The translations under genes and the position numbers were made by a program. DNA of 64,000 nt from Sphagnum compactum (taxonomy: Eukaryota > Bryophyta > Sphagnopsida > Sphagnales), in NCBI GenBank assembly GCA_965153455.1, contig OZ234495.1:18968875-19032874 (forward strand), in the 5' to 3' direction. Positions 47,515 through 59,599 of this stretch are shown in pieces (position 1 is the stretch's first letter; each line of letters begins with the position of its first letter). Under the pieces are notes generated by a model, which saw nothing but the letters and a program-made list of their open reading frames with translations, was not told the origin of the DNA and made no database searches.

Positions 47515-47880
47515 TTCTTTGCATCATGTGATGATGTTACTATTTGTGACCAACAATTATGGGTTTCTATCCATACCTACATGTGTAATTGAGGATTAGT
47601 AGTACTCACCATGTTAAATGGTCCTCGTAGAAAATACTAGATGGTGTTATTTTTTATATCTTAAAGCAAATGCTAGTAGATGCCATGGAATTTTATGGGG
47701 GATGGACTAATGATTGCATTACTGTCAAAATCACAAACTTGGGAATTGATAGAGTCAACATTTTTTAAGGTCTAAAAACACAAGTGGTATTTTAGTTGAA
47801 GGAACAAAATGTTCCCTTTGTCATTGGGGTGCATTGCATGAATCATCATTACCATGAATTTTTTCCTTTGTGGAATTGAA
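47515..47880 (+). pseudogene. Fragment of hAT transposase, same family as the copy at 5115
   Basis: The frame around 47529-47590 reads SCDDVTICDQQLWVSIHTYM, closely matching SCDEMTMINNQSWVSIHAYH of the first copy. Farther on, in another frame, a VFQLKEQNVPFVIGVHC-like segment (about 47790-47840) matches the family's conserved GVHCMAH region. Several stops intervene, so only a decayed internal piece remains. Confidence 0.6.
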
Positions 47881-50640
47881 TAAACACCCCTTTATTTGTA
47901 TGCTTAAATTTATCTAATGTTTATAAAGCTAAAACTCAAATCACATTAAGCACCATGTACATTTTATTTCAAAATCTTATTTGAGTTCATTTCATTATTT
48001 GGGCACTACTCAAATCCTCCCCATGATTGGTGTAAAGTCATTTCTACCATGTGCACGTGTTAATTTGACATGTCAGACATGGAAATTAATCTTTGTTTAA
48101 ACGACTAAATTAGGCAATGAAATTCCTACATGTAATGACCCATTGGAAATTTTTATTGATGCATGGACTTGATCACATGGAGTATTGAACTTCATTATTT
48201 ATCACAAGTTGTTGAAAGGTCACTTTTATTTTTCATCTTTTCCATTTAGTTTGTCAAAAGGCTTGCCAACCTTAAGTTTATCTAAGTATCAACATTAAGG
48301 TTGCAAAAGATTTTTGGTCTATGCTCATATAAGTTTTAAAATTGCAAAATCTTTAGTTATTGTTGCATGTGGTACATCTTGACAAATAGTAGATCCTAAT
48401 TCACTTGCCACAATGAGACAAGAAAAATGTTCAAAATAATTTCATATTGTTATTTAACTAATTATTCTACTAGTGGAAAAAAAAACAACTAAAGTCTTGA
48501 AAGTAGTTGATTCATAATATATCTTCATGCACAAAATTATCACAACTATCACATCATGTGGTGATCAATCTTGATTCTTGCATATCCTCCTTCTTTTGAA
48601 ATATCTACAAAGAACCTATGACAAATTAGAGGACTAATGAAGGAGTATGTTAAATTACAATGATTGAACAAGTCAAATTGACCATTTTAAATGACAAAAT
48701 GGATCATGTGTGGATTGAACAAACATAATCCATCCATTCAAATGTTTTTTCGGGCATGTCTTTTGTTGATTTTCAAATACTTAATCAAAGGCCTCGACCT
48801 TTCATATTCTAGTTGGGATGACAATTTTAAAAAACATGCAAGGTAGAGTTATGGATTACACATTTTTTCCCCAAATTTTTCCAACCATATTGCCAACTTA
48901 TTATAACATATTGAAAGGCCTTGTGTTAAACCTAATGAGATTGTGGTTATGTATGTTGCTTTTAGAAATAGATTTTCCCATTTTTCATTCATTTGTTCAG
49001 CATATCAACTTTGATTTAATGCTTTTTCATGTGCCTCTCCATCTTGTCATGCCAAATGGTCCAATGTGCTTGAAAATGCTAGAAATTGTCTCACACATTG
49101 TACATTTCGCACAAGGACTCCATCAACCATTTCCTATTCAATTAGATGAACTATGCCACATAAACATCCTACTAATTAAGTGACATTTTAGTTTTCTCTT
49201 GTAACTTTTGGAAGAGGCTCAACAAAACTTCCCACTTAGGGTGTCCATTGGGCTATTGTGATCATAGCTATATCTACCCAAGCTATTTTCTAGGCTACTT
49301 GTTGGCTCATGGTAGGCACAAAGGGCTACCCATATTTTTATTATCCTTGGTTTTGGGTAAAAAGATTTTTTTATGAAACTTTTATTGTAAAGAGGAAGGA
49401 AACTAGGAAGGACATAGAGGTTAGAGAGCTAAACAATTCGAGTAGAGACAAAATTTAGGGGGTAGAAACTACAACCAAGGTCCAAGAACATGTCCCAATT
49501 TTTCAATTTTTGTTTAGGTGTGGGTATTGTTCTTTTTCACATTTTTTTTCTTAGTTTGTAAAGGATGTTTTCAACTATTTACATTGGATTTTAGAAGTTT
49601 TTTTGGGTGAAATTTGCATTGGTTTGGGAGTTTTATAATGCATTTCATAGTTGTATGGTTTCTTATTCTTTTCAAAATTTGTGTTAATGAATTTGGCCTC
49701 ACTTGGGCAAGTGTTTTTTTGTTTGAATGCTATTCTTTGTTACACTTGGGAATTGTGTAACATCTAAATCTAAAGTGCATAATGTGCTTTCAAATTTAGA
49801 TGAAAGTATAATAGGATTCAATGTTGTTCTAATGTTGTGGGACTATGTGAATAGGAGGAGGCATTCATCTTGTTTTTGGTGGAAAAAGTTAGAAAACTAA
49901 AAAAGGTTTAGTTAATTGATCCCCCACATTCATGGGGAAGAAATGTGCAATTGTAGGTGGGTGATTTACTACACGTGTGTGAATTTTTGCAAATAGTGTT
50001 TTTTTGGGGCAAAACTTTGTCAAATTTCAACTTAGAAATATGATTTCGACTTGGACAAATGTTTTTCCATGGAAGAAATGGCCCAAATTAGTCAAATTTT
50101 GAAAAAAAAAAAAGTTTCCAAATTGCCATATTTTTATGATAAGTTTTAGTAGGTAGCTAAAAATCTAGAAGGATTTTGCTTTTTTTCTATTTTCATATCT
50201 AGTTTGTAGCCAAATTTGGCTAAATTTTTTAATGGATGATCACCATTTTAGCCACATCACAAAATTGAAAAAAAAATCATAACGTAATTATTATTATTTA
50301 TTGAAAACTTCCTTTGTACATGGGAGCCAAATATATAAATTAAAAAAAAAACAAATATCCTTTTTAAACTAGAAAATATGTGTCCCAAACTTGAAGCATG
50401 GAACTTGTTTTTGGTGTCTTATTCAGGTACTTTTAAAAAAAGGTTTTTCTTAGGTGGGACATGTGGTCATCTCCTTGGTGGTTCCACTTTTGTTTAGCCA
50501 ATTTTGGCAAAACTTAACAAAAAAAAAAGCCAAATTTAGTCAAATTTACATTAGGATTTTTTCCCCCATTTTCTTTGTCGAAAAATAGCGAAATTTCGCC
50601 ATCAAAAAAATCACTATGTGGAAAGTACGCTAACCTGCTC
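47881..50640. other. AT-rich gene-free spacer
   Basis: A 121-codon frame at 48818-49183 has no motif I recognise and unusual composition, so it is not called a gene. The rest, including runs of AAAA/TTTT around 50100-50350 and 50520, shows no structure I can name. Composition becomes GC-rich at about 50640, where the KH-gene leader starts. Confidence 0.55.
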
Positions 50641-51159
50641 TCTCCATCCATCCATCCGATGGCAAGCATCGACGGTTCAGATCTCAGCACAAAGTTTGTG
50701 GCCTCCGTTACTCACAGCCTCTGCTGAACACCCACCCACCCACCCGCCCACCCACTGGATTGGCCGCCCACCCGTCCAATCGGCGGGCCCGGGCGGGTCT
50801 CGTGGCGAGACAGTCGGGTCCGCAAACCGTGGCTTTGCCCGTCCATTACATTTCCCCCTTCTTCAGTCCCCCGTCTCCATCTCCGTCGTCCATAGCCTGT
50901 CGGTGATTTGTCGTCAACGGCCAGGATCTCACAGAAAATGCGCCTCGAACGAAACCCTAACACCTAAGGTGTTTATACGGGGCGTCTTTCCCAACGTAGT
51001 TTGGTTTTAGGGCTTGGCGTTAGGGTTTGGTGTGTTTGGCGTTTTGCTTGTCATTTTCCCTTTCTCTCTAGCTTGATTTCGAGGGTTTTCGTCTTCTTGC
51101 TTGATTGTTGCTCGACTTCTTTCTGGTTCTGAATTCTTGCCACAAATATCCTTTTTGAG
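50641..51159 (+). promoter_or_regulatory. Promoter/leader of the KH-domain gene
   Basis: A sharp GC-rich island holds (CCAT)n at 50644-50657 and a CCCACCCACC tract at about 50729-50755. An AAACCCTAA telo-box is at 50952-50960, with a reverse telo-box TTAGGGTTT near 51021. Telo-boxes near the start are typical of plant genes for RNA and translation functions. The ATG is at 51160. A 130-codon frame through this GC-rich region has no motif. Confidence 0.5.
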
Positions 51160-54100
51160 ATGGCTGATGATGGAGAGCTTTCGGCCGTGGAAGAATACGA
51201 CGCTACTCGCGTCGAAAACAAGAGGAAGTTTGATGATGCAGGTGTTGTAGTAGCAGTAGTAGAGGATCATTCCGGGTCGAAATTCCAGAACAATGCGGCG
51301 GGCTCCGATGGTGACGTCCTCTCGGATGCGGCTGCTGCCGCGCCTGTTTCTTACAATAACGTAGCGCCCCCGATGTCGGAGTTCGAGCTAGCGAAGCAGA
51401 GAGCCGAGCTTATTGCAGCTCGCTTGGTGACCGGTGCCGAGCTTAAACGGCCCCGGACTGACGATAGCTCCTCCGAGGAGCAGCAGAACGGCGTTGATGG
51501 CCGCGCTAATGGCTCTGACTTTGATCAGGGTTTTCCTGGTAACCTCAACAAACTGGACATTTCTAATTCCTTTGGCATTCCAGTGACTATCTGTAGGCAG
51601 CAAGGTCATCATTGTGCATGTTTTGTGGCTATGTTGTTGCCACCAGTGCTTAACCAGAGTATCGGCGAGCTTTTCATGTTGTCTTTGGTCCGAAGAGCTT
51701 GTTGTTGCTTTCAAAATGCTGCACAAATCAGGCTGATATTTCTATAAGAGCGAGAAGCAGTCGTTGGAAGACCTAGTTTGGAAGAACCTCAGTATGGGTG
51801 TGGTTTCTACGGTGGGCTGCAGATCCCAATCAAGAGGATGACCACCGCCCTGCAGATGGTGGTTCTGAACAACTGCTTCAGCATCAGCAGCAGCATTATC
51901 CTCAGCAGTTCCAACATCCACCTCCTCAAGATTATCAGCAACCTCAGTATTATAATCATCAGGGGGATGGAAGCACGCAATCAAGGAAGATGGATGTTCC
52001 CAACTCCAAGGTACAATACTTCCTACAGCAAGTTGGAATAAACCTACGACGACCAGTCTATCACATTTTGTGTTTTGCCCTAACTTTTGATATGTTATTC
52101 TGCGAGGACAAGCCATTGACATGTTTGTCGTGTTGTTCTTGCAGGTAGGACTTGTAATTGGTAAAGGTGGTGAGACCATCAAGTATCTACAGCAGCAATC
52201 AGGTGCAAAAATTCAAGTTGCTCGGGATGCTGATTCAGATCCACGATTGTCAACCCGGGAAGTGGAGATCATGGGCAGTGCTGAACAGATAAGCCATGCT
52301 GAACAGCTTCTCAAAGATGTGATTGCTGAGGTCCGAGTTCAACCTGTTTTGTATTCTCTGTTTCTTTTGTATGCTCAGCCCTTGCTTTGTTTCACCATAG
52401 GTGATTTTGTATTGGAACTGGTATGCTCTTATACTTGGTGTTGACCATCGTTAGCATCATGCAATGCTCTCCTGTTCACAGCAGGCTACATCTGGAGGAC
52501 CAGGTGCTCCTGGTGGTCGTGGATATGGGCCTTCTTCAGGGGAACAAATTCAAGTTAAAGTTCCAAACAACAAGGTGTGGTCAGAATCCAGAATAGGTAG
52601 ACACATGATTTTGGGTGCTTATCTCCCTGCCTAGAATATGATATTGAGCATTTCATTTGCTCCTTCCAGGTTGGGTTGATCATTGGCAGAGGAGGTGAGA
52701 CAATTAAGAGTCTTCAAAGTCGTTCTGGTGTCCGCATTCAGGTATGGCTTAGACTAAGTATTCCTTACAGATAGACTTTGTGTTTTTTAATACTGTTTCT
52801 TGCCATGTTTGTCCTTGCACTTGATCAGTTGTCAGAAATGCATGCTACCTATGTCTTTGTATTCAGGAGGTGGGATCTTTTGCATACACTAGAATGTGTA
52901 TCATCAAAAGACAACATAATTAGAAGTACTTATTTTCTGCTGCACCACATCAGTGAATAACATTTGTAACTGCTTTCTTTGTCATATTCTTTACCTTCAG
53001 GTACAAAATGACAGTGAGACTGAGCCAGGGGCTACTGAAAGGATTGTGACATTGATAGGCAACAAGAAGGCCACAGACATGGCATACGACCTGATCAAGG
53101 AAGTCATTGATGAGGTACATTTTTACAGGACTTTCTCAGCATGGTTTTGCATTTGCATTGTTGTATCTGTGTATGATTTCTTGCTGGAAAATTTTGTTGA
53201 CCATATGTATGTTTCTCTTGTGCTATCACATGAATTGAAGCCCATCAACAAACCCAATGGCCTCTCAGCCACTAATAAGTGGAGCTTTTTTGTTTTTCCA
53301 ACTAGAGTGTTTGTCTCCTTCTTAGCAATTCCCTGGTTAATATACACTACACACACTGTCGATTTTTTTCTTGAGTGACATGGCTTGACCTCTATGTTTG
53401 TTAACCAGGCTCCCTCAGTGGTTACTTTTATCTGTTGTATTGAGCCTCCAATGGCCGTGTTTGTTTGCACTGAGCTCTAATCTTGACAGCTAATAGTAGG
53501 CGAGGGTGTGTTGCGCCATCTGGACCCTGGTATGGTTTTGAACGTATCCTGTATCAGCCCTGCAGCTACATTGGTTTGCCAGTTGCTTCTCCTGTGCCCT
53601 TGACTGGTTATCAAAGAAATTGCATGCAAGCTTGCTCTGGAAAAAGAATGCAGCTGAATACCACAATACAATTGGTAGAGAAATAGTGACTGGGAAGGAT
53701 CGGTTGATTATTTTGCTATGCATCCAAATTTTATGCAGGTCTCCTAGAATTAAGTTCAATGTGTATTGGTAGCATTCCCTTCCGTGACTTCACATTGGGG
53801 TGGCAATGACCGTTTTCTGCAAGCCCCATTATAGTGATCGTATCACCTTTTAGATGTGCTTTGTGAGGAAGAGTTTGCAGTGCTGGTTATTTGCGTCATA
53901 CTCATGATAAATCTTGTGGCTGATGAGAAAGGCTCTGGATACAACTGGCTCTACCCCATGAGAATTAGTCTACTTCTCAATCTTCAGTAAACTCCATGTC
54001 ACAACCCAGGTATTGTGGTGATAATGGATGCACTTGGATATTGACCTTGTTATTAGAGTAAAAAATTGCGATGAACAGTCGGGTGCAATTGATATACTAG

Positions 54101-55578
54101 TATTGCAACATCGAACTGTTAGTTGTAGTATGCCACAGACAGTCCTTTGTGAATCTTTGACTCTTGTGATACTGGCATTGAGATCTGGTGACATGAAGTG
54201 AAGTTCTGTATTCTGGACTGCATAGGATTAAGTAAGGTTTTGTCCATTGGAGCCCCTTGGGCTATGGGCTAGTCGTACCTGTAACAGGTGCACGTTAAAT
54301 GCACTGAGGAAGGATGGGGCTCCACTCTTTCGCGGGGTAGCCAGAAAGCTCAGACTCAGTGTTTGGCGATGAGGTGAGAGTAATTTGTCCGGCCCCTGGA
54401 TGACTAAACGTGATGCCTTTGCGGTTGCTGGATCAGTAAGCCTTGGATATGGGTGTTTTCTCCAGAAATTCACAATGCTTCCTTCTATGGTTTCAATGAA
54501 TCTGTTGATTGTGTGATGTGATGGAAACTGTTTCCACGTTTCTTGAGCCCAATTCAGACTTGTGGATTTATAATCTGATTATCTAAGTCCTTTCCTTACT
54601 GTGAAGGAAATCTGTGTCTGGGCCAGGTGGTTGACAGAAATATTCTGCACCCTGCCTTGATCCTGATCATTTGCTGACATTGAGTGGGGCCTTTTGTTGC
54701 ATTCCAAACAGAACCGTGTGTCAAGGGGCCCGTCAGGTAGCTACCACAATCAGCATGGTGGATACCGGTCCTCTGGTCCTCAGCAGTGGGGCCCTCCATC
54801 TGCTCCACCTCCTTCCTATGGAGGTTACTCACAGACCACTCAATATCCAGGTCAACAGCAGTATCAAGGCCCTCCTCAGGCATATGGTGCATATCCCCAG
54901 CAGCCTTCTTCAGGCTACGCCTCTTCTGGATGGGATCAACGCACACCTGCTACTGCTGCACAGCCAGCACCCCAGGGATCATATGATTACTATGCCCAGC
55001 AAGGGCAGCAGGTAATCTGCTTTGCAGGGACATGAATTCAGGATTGTTATCTGCATGGAATGGCGTTTTTAGCCTGTAGGTAAAGTGTGTGTCTTGATGA
55101 ATATCACCAACATTCTCTATTGATTCCAGCTTGTGTGATGATGGATCCATTGGGATGTTTTGCATAGGCACAGCAAACAGCCACCCCTGTTGGAGCAACT
55201 ACCACGGACACAACAGGCTATGGCTATGGTCAGCAGGGCTATTATGGTGCTTACCAGCAGCCGTCACAAGTTGCAGGATATGGTGACCAAACTGCTGCTT
55301 ATGGACAGCAGCAGGGTTACACCCAGCAGGGCTATGCACAGCAAGGTTACAATGGATATGGTTATACTCCATCTGCTCAGCAACAGGGTGATCAGCAAGG
55401 CTACGGTCAGCAAGCTTATGCTTATGGACAACCTCAGGTAGGGTATGGTGCTGCACAGCCCACTGATGGAACAGCTGCAGCAGCTGCAAGTGGGTATGAT
55501 TATAATGCAGCAGCAGCTGCTCTTGTACCTTCCTCTGCAACAACTCCAGCAGCAGCAGCACCTACAGCTCAAAGTTGA
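51160..55578 (+). CDS. KH-domain RNA-binding protein, FUBP-like, 8 exons, 579 aa
   Basis: Exons 51160-51538, 51823-52010, 52145-52330, 52485-52574, 52670-52741, 53001-53114, 54712-55011 and 55168-55578 sum to 1740 nt in phase. The N-terminus is acidic and Ala-rich with a KR-rich patch ([10 protein letters not shown]), followed by a Gln/Tyr-rich linker. KH1 (about 184-251) has [15 protein letters not shown] with GKGG at 195-198. KH2 (about 276-343) has [15 protein letters not shown] with GRGG at 287-290. The C-terminus (344-579) is low-complexity Gln/Tyr/Gly/Pro-rich with QQGY and YGQQ repeats, then poly-Ala. This matches plant homologues of far-upstream-element-binding proteins with two KH domains. 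The expected role is single-stranded RNA or DNA binding in RNA processing. The prion-like tail suggests condensate behaviour by analogy. The acceptor before exon 4 is a tandem CAGCAG site. Intron 6 is unusually long (1597 nt). Confidence 0.92.
54249..54323 (+). other. Foldable GC-rich 75-nt segment inside KH-gene intron 6
   Basis: GGAGCCCC (54249-54256) pairs perfectly with GGGGCTCC (54316-54323). Inside, CCTG(TAA)CAGG and TGCA(CGTTAAA)TGCA form two short hairpins without conflict. The result is a three-arm fold of tRNA-like size. No RNA polymerase III boxes or snoRNA boxes of standard sequence are present. It could be an intronic structured RNA, a transposon end or chance. Confidence 0.3.
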
Positions 55579-56819
55579 AACTTGTACTATTTTTACCTTC
55601 TGCTGGAGTACTTCGTTTTTTGGATTAGTGTGTTTTGTTTGTTTTGATGCAGGATTTGTGGTCATTTTTGTGTACCTCCTTTTTGCCTAGTTAAGTTCAG
55701 ACAGTAGAAGCGTGGAGAGCAGAGCTTAAGTTGAGTGAGAAGGAGTGGGGTGCATGTGGTGAGGTCCTTCTGGTATGAAGTAAGCTGCACTACAGAGCCA
55801 GGGCAGAGTCAGGGTGCTTTGACAGAACAAGGCGGGGTTAAATAGAGTCTCTTGGGTTCTGGCTAGCTAATATTTGGATGTATGCTTGGATTTGGCCCTG
55901 TAATGGATTGCAGATTGACATTCTGTGTACACTTAATATACAATGCTGCTTTATTACAAAGGTGGAGGGTCAACCAATTGCTGCATCATCTTTTGTGTGT
56001 ATGTGAACTAGGGCAATTCATTTGTGGCATTGATCATTGGTAATGTAATTTTACCACTGATTTGATAAACAGAACGCTGGTATACATTTTAAGCAACCAC
56101 TGATACCTTCAATCTCTATCTATTTAGACAGTCAAGAATTAGATTTGCAAATTCCAAATTTCTTCAAAAGGCTACTAGTGGCAATACACCTTTTCCGTAA
56201 TAAATATATTCTATCAAACTAAATCCAACAGACATTCCTTCACCACTGGCAACCTCACAAGAAAAAGAAGAGATTTGACCTAAATGATGCCGTCTATTTC
56301 AAGTTACAAGTTACAGATGAAAAGGACTCTCATCTATGTAGATCATAAACAACACATAACACTTTTTGGCTATTACGTTACAGATAAAAAGGACTCTCTT
56401 CTATGTAGATCATAAACAACACACATAACACTTTTGGCTATTACGTTACAGATAACAAGGACTCTCATCTATGTAGATCATAAACAACACACATAACACT
56501 TTTGGCTATTACCTTCACAGATGCCACCTACCCTGTCAAGGTCGCTGTAACCCAAACCTAGCATGTTCAGCAATAATGAAGAAAAACTAGTAGTAGAATT
56601 TGAACCTTTTGCCTATTGGATTCTACAAGATACTCAATCAACCCAACGAGAATGAAACTCATAAGAACAGTTTTGAGATGATTCTCTTTTGTGCTCATCT
56701 CAATACCATGAGCTTTCTGGTTTGAATAGGTGTATGCAACTCAGGGATCACCACACATACACGAAGGTCTGAAAGACGCTGTAAAGAAATATACTAAACC
56801 GTGTCAAATGGGAAGCGTT
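55579..56819. other. Convergent 3' flanks of the KH and Jagunal-like genes
   Basis: Holds the 3' UTRs of two convergent genes: plus-strand stop at 55578, minus-strand stop at 56820. The only structure is a threefold 68-bp repeat at 56311-56513 (separate entry). No additional gene is recognised. Confidence 0.55.
56311..56513. repeat. 68-bp tandem repeat, three copies
   Basis: Copies start at 56311, 56378 and 56446 with TTACAGATGAAAAGGACTCT-type sequence. All contain CTATGTAGATCATAAACAAC and end TTTTGGCTATTACG. Copies are over 90% alike by eye, so this is a recent duplication, probably within the 3' UTR or intergenic region of one of the convergent genes. Confidence 0.93.
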
Positions 56820-58878
56820 CTATTCTGCCCTCTTTGGTGGAGAGACATTTCTCAGCAAAGAGATTGAAGTCAACACTGATATCACCTGCACCACAATACC
56901 TGCAAAGAGTCCAATTGCCCTTCAGAAGAACTAGTCTTTTGGAACTATCTTGCAGTACACTCCATTAGTAAAATGAAGCAATTTCACCTTACACCATCAT
57001 CACATTGATGGATCAGTCTTTGCCTCAATTGTATGCATCGATCAGACGATTTACTGGTAGTCTTGATACTGGCAAAAACTCTGTGCAGCTCTTCTCCAAA
57101 AATCATGACACTTCCTGCTCTGGCTCAATTTTAGGAACATCCTGTGGATCTTTGTAGATAAGAAGCTCTGCCACTTAATGCTAATCCAATGTAAAATGTC
57201 CAACTTCTAGATAAAATTACTGGTTTTTTCAAATGGTGCATGTTTGCTTCACATTTTACAAAGACAAATTTATTTGAAATGCGCACCAATGGGTAATCAA
57301 GTCATCTACCCTAGACAATCAACATGGAAATTTTGAGAGAACAAAGCACCTGCTAGCTCTAGAAATCCTTTGAGACTGGCCATGACCACTCTCTGGTAGT
57401 CACCTGTAACTTGAAAGTACTCCATGCTGTCCTTCCACTGTCACAAAAATAGAGGCATGTGAATTGACAAGCTTTAAGGAGAAAGGTGGCACTTCAAAGA
57501 TGTTAGGAAAGATTTCACTCTGACCTAATAAACCCTATTCCAAAGAGAGGAGATTTTGTCAGTCATCAATCCACACTTAAAAGAAAAGCTTCTACAAAGC
57601 AGTGGAATATGCTGTTACTTCTGACTCAGTACAAAACATCACACGAGATTGCATACAGAATTGAGAAAAGAAGTCTCTAGTTTTTGACCCAAAGCTGACG
57701 ATATACAGAGTGTCTGACAAATGGCATTTACCTTTCCAGCATCTTGGCCTGACATCAGAGGCACAAGAGATAGTATTATGGCTATGGCAGTGAAGAAGAT
57801 GTAGGCTCTCAGCAATTTTGAAGCACTTCCTTTCAGTGCTGTCCTCCATCACAAAAGCTTCCAAAAACAATTACCATTTGACTGATCTTCTTCTCTCCAG
57901 TACTCCCAGTTGATGAAAAATGCACTGACATTACCATCACTTCTATGGTGCGGTGAGAATTCTTCTGATGATATTGCTACATGATCATACTTCGATATCT
58001 TCTTCTGATGATATTGCAATGTGATCGTGCTTTGGTATCTTTGTTATGATATGAAGAGCTGAGAGTCATTTCCCTAGCATGGAAAGAAGCCAATTATCTA
58101 TGTGGTTCCTTGCTGGTTACGGAATGGTGATGAACGCTGTGGCAACGGAAGATCATCTTGTTGTGCTCCAGCAAGCATCACCATAACCAGCATGTTTATT
58201 GCATGCAAAGAAAAGAAAAGGCAAAAAACAACACAAAGAGATAAGAAATTTTTTCCAAAACAAAATTACCAAATGTTCCAACCACAACAGCAGCACCTCC
58301 AAACCCGCAAGATGCAACCAAACTCATACTGGGCTGCTCACTGTTCAGTGCTGCCAAACATGCCCAAGTTGCTTTCAGCAATTGTAGCAGCGCCTGCCAC
58401 CAACCACAATCATCTCTTTAAAGCAAAAAAAGCACACCAAAATAACACACAGATACACTGAAGTCTCCCTGCACCTGAGATGCTCGAAGAAGAAGAAAGG
58501 GCATAAGGTTTCTCTTGAAGAAAGCAGAACCAACGACCGGCAATTGCACAGCACAGATCTCTCTCTGTCTCTCTGTGCGTCTGTGTCTGTACCTGAGCTG
58601 ATACGAACTTGCGGAAGCGGACCCTGCCCTCTGCTGCTCTCTTGTACCCTGCGACAACGCTTCCACATCAGAACCCTGAACAATTGCCCACGCTGGATTC
58701 CGTTGCAGCATCCGTTGCAGCACAGAAAAAAACAGAGGGAACCGAGAGCTGGTGAACGACAACAAGAACAAGAGCAAGAAGAAGAAGAAGAAGAAGAAGA
58801 GCAATACTTACTGTTATCGATAGTCATGCGGTAGGCATAGTCTGATCCGTCTGTGCCCTTCGGCCGTGATCTCTCCAT
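56820..58878 (-). CDS. Jagunal-like ER membrane protein, 7 exons, 184 aa
   Basis: Exons 58878-58812, 58648-58593, 58393-58270, 57902-57875 (28-nt microexon), 57843-57732, 57437-57350 and 56899-56820 sum to 555 nt in phase. The N-terminus MERSRPKGTDGSDYAYRMTI resembles the GTDGSDF start of Jagunal homologues. It is followed by a basic loop (YKRAAEGRVRFRKF) and four hydrophobic segments: 42-58, 65-83, 104-125 and 154-176. The C-terminus is RNVSPPKRAE, basic as in ER membrane proteins. Jagunal proteins organise the ER and the early secretory pathway in animals; the plant role is not known to me. The microexon encodes VLERRRSVKW between helices 2 and 3, where a conserved basic loop is expected, but its splice sites are the least secure. 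Without it, exon 3 could splice at 57838 in frame, skipping ten residues. A (GAA)n tract lies in intron 1. Gene reality is strong; the family call is moderate. Confidence 0.75.
57961..58040. repeat. 40-bp tandem duplication in a Jagunal-like gene intron
   Basis: TCTTCTGATGATATTGCTAC (57961) recurs 40 bases on as TCTTCTGATGATATTGCAAT (58001). The second halves also match (ATGATCATACTTCGATATCT against GTGATCGTGCTTTGGTATCT). It lies within the intron between exon 3 and the microexon. Confidence 0.85.
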
Positions 58879-59599
58879 GCTAGCTCGTCGACGTCGTCGT
58901 CTCGATTGCTCTCTCAGACAGAAGACAAGGAAGGAGACAAAAAAGCTTTAGGCAACAAGCAGCACTTCTGTAAATTAGGTTTCCGTGTGAGTGCGTCGGG
59001 ATCCTGCCTGTATGCGTGAGGGATGTGTTTAGGTTTCAATGCCATTCTCGCAGGAGGTTTACGACATCATCTTCTGAACCTTTCCATCTCTTGTTCTGGT
59101 CTGTTTCTCCATGCCATCACCTTTCAGAATTTCTGTGTAGCGGATTCCAGAAATGCACAGCTGATCATCGGCTAGGAATTGGATTTCTAGTCATAGGTGA
59201 GAACGAATGCTAAGGTATCCAGATTTCAAGCAGAAGAAGAAGACCACAACAGGAGGGAGGCACTACAGCTGATGACTGACAGAAGAAAAAACCCTAATGG
59301 GAGAGAAGAGGAAGCAAAGAAAAGATGGCTATGCATTGGAGGTCAGACACCAGAGAAAAAAGATGCCATAGCATCTTTTGTCAGGAGAAATTCAACAACA
59401 CCACATGTGTCCTGACAAAACAAGGAGCTGTTGCAGCAGGTGAGACATATTTTTTGTTTTGGGGAGGGGGAGTATCATGATTGACATGAATGCCAAATAA
59501 AGGAGCAAGCATGGAGGATTTTATGCTCAGGCAGAAGGAACATGTTCAACAAGAAATAGGCCTTTCAAATCATATGCTCTCTTGCGTATTACTGGACAT
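58879..59599. other. Upstream flank of the Jagunal-like gene, with overlapping hairpins
   Basis: The Jagunal-like start is at 58878, so its promoter lies at the left of this interval. At 59362-59379 a perfect 9-bp stem AAAAGATGC/GCATCTTTT has a 4-base loop. It overlaps an 11-bp inverted repeat, TTTTGTCAGGA (59376-59386) with TCCTGACAAAA (59410-59420). No coding exon is recognised. A single AAACCCTAATGG telo-like motif lies at about 59290. Confidence 0.4.

Noticed and set aside
48818-49183. 121-codon plus-strand frame in AT-rich spacer
   Set aside because: Its residue composition follows T-rich DNA. No family was recognised, and there are no splice partners or promoter island nearby.
50618-51010. 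130-codon frame before the KH gene
   Set aside because: Pro/His-rich translation of CCCACC repeats in a GC-rich promoter. It ends before the ATG and has no homology I recognise.
54361-54440. C/D-box snoRNA in KH intron 6
   Set aside because: GCGATGA and GTGATGC only partly match box C/C', and no proper CTGA D box with terminal stem was found.
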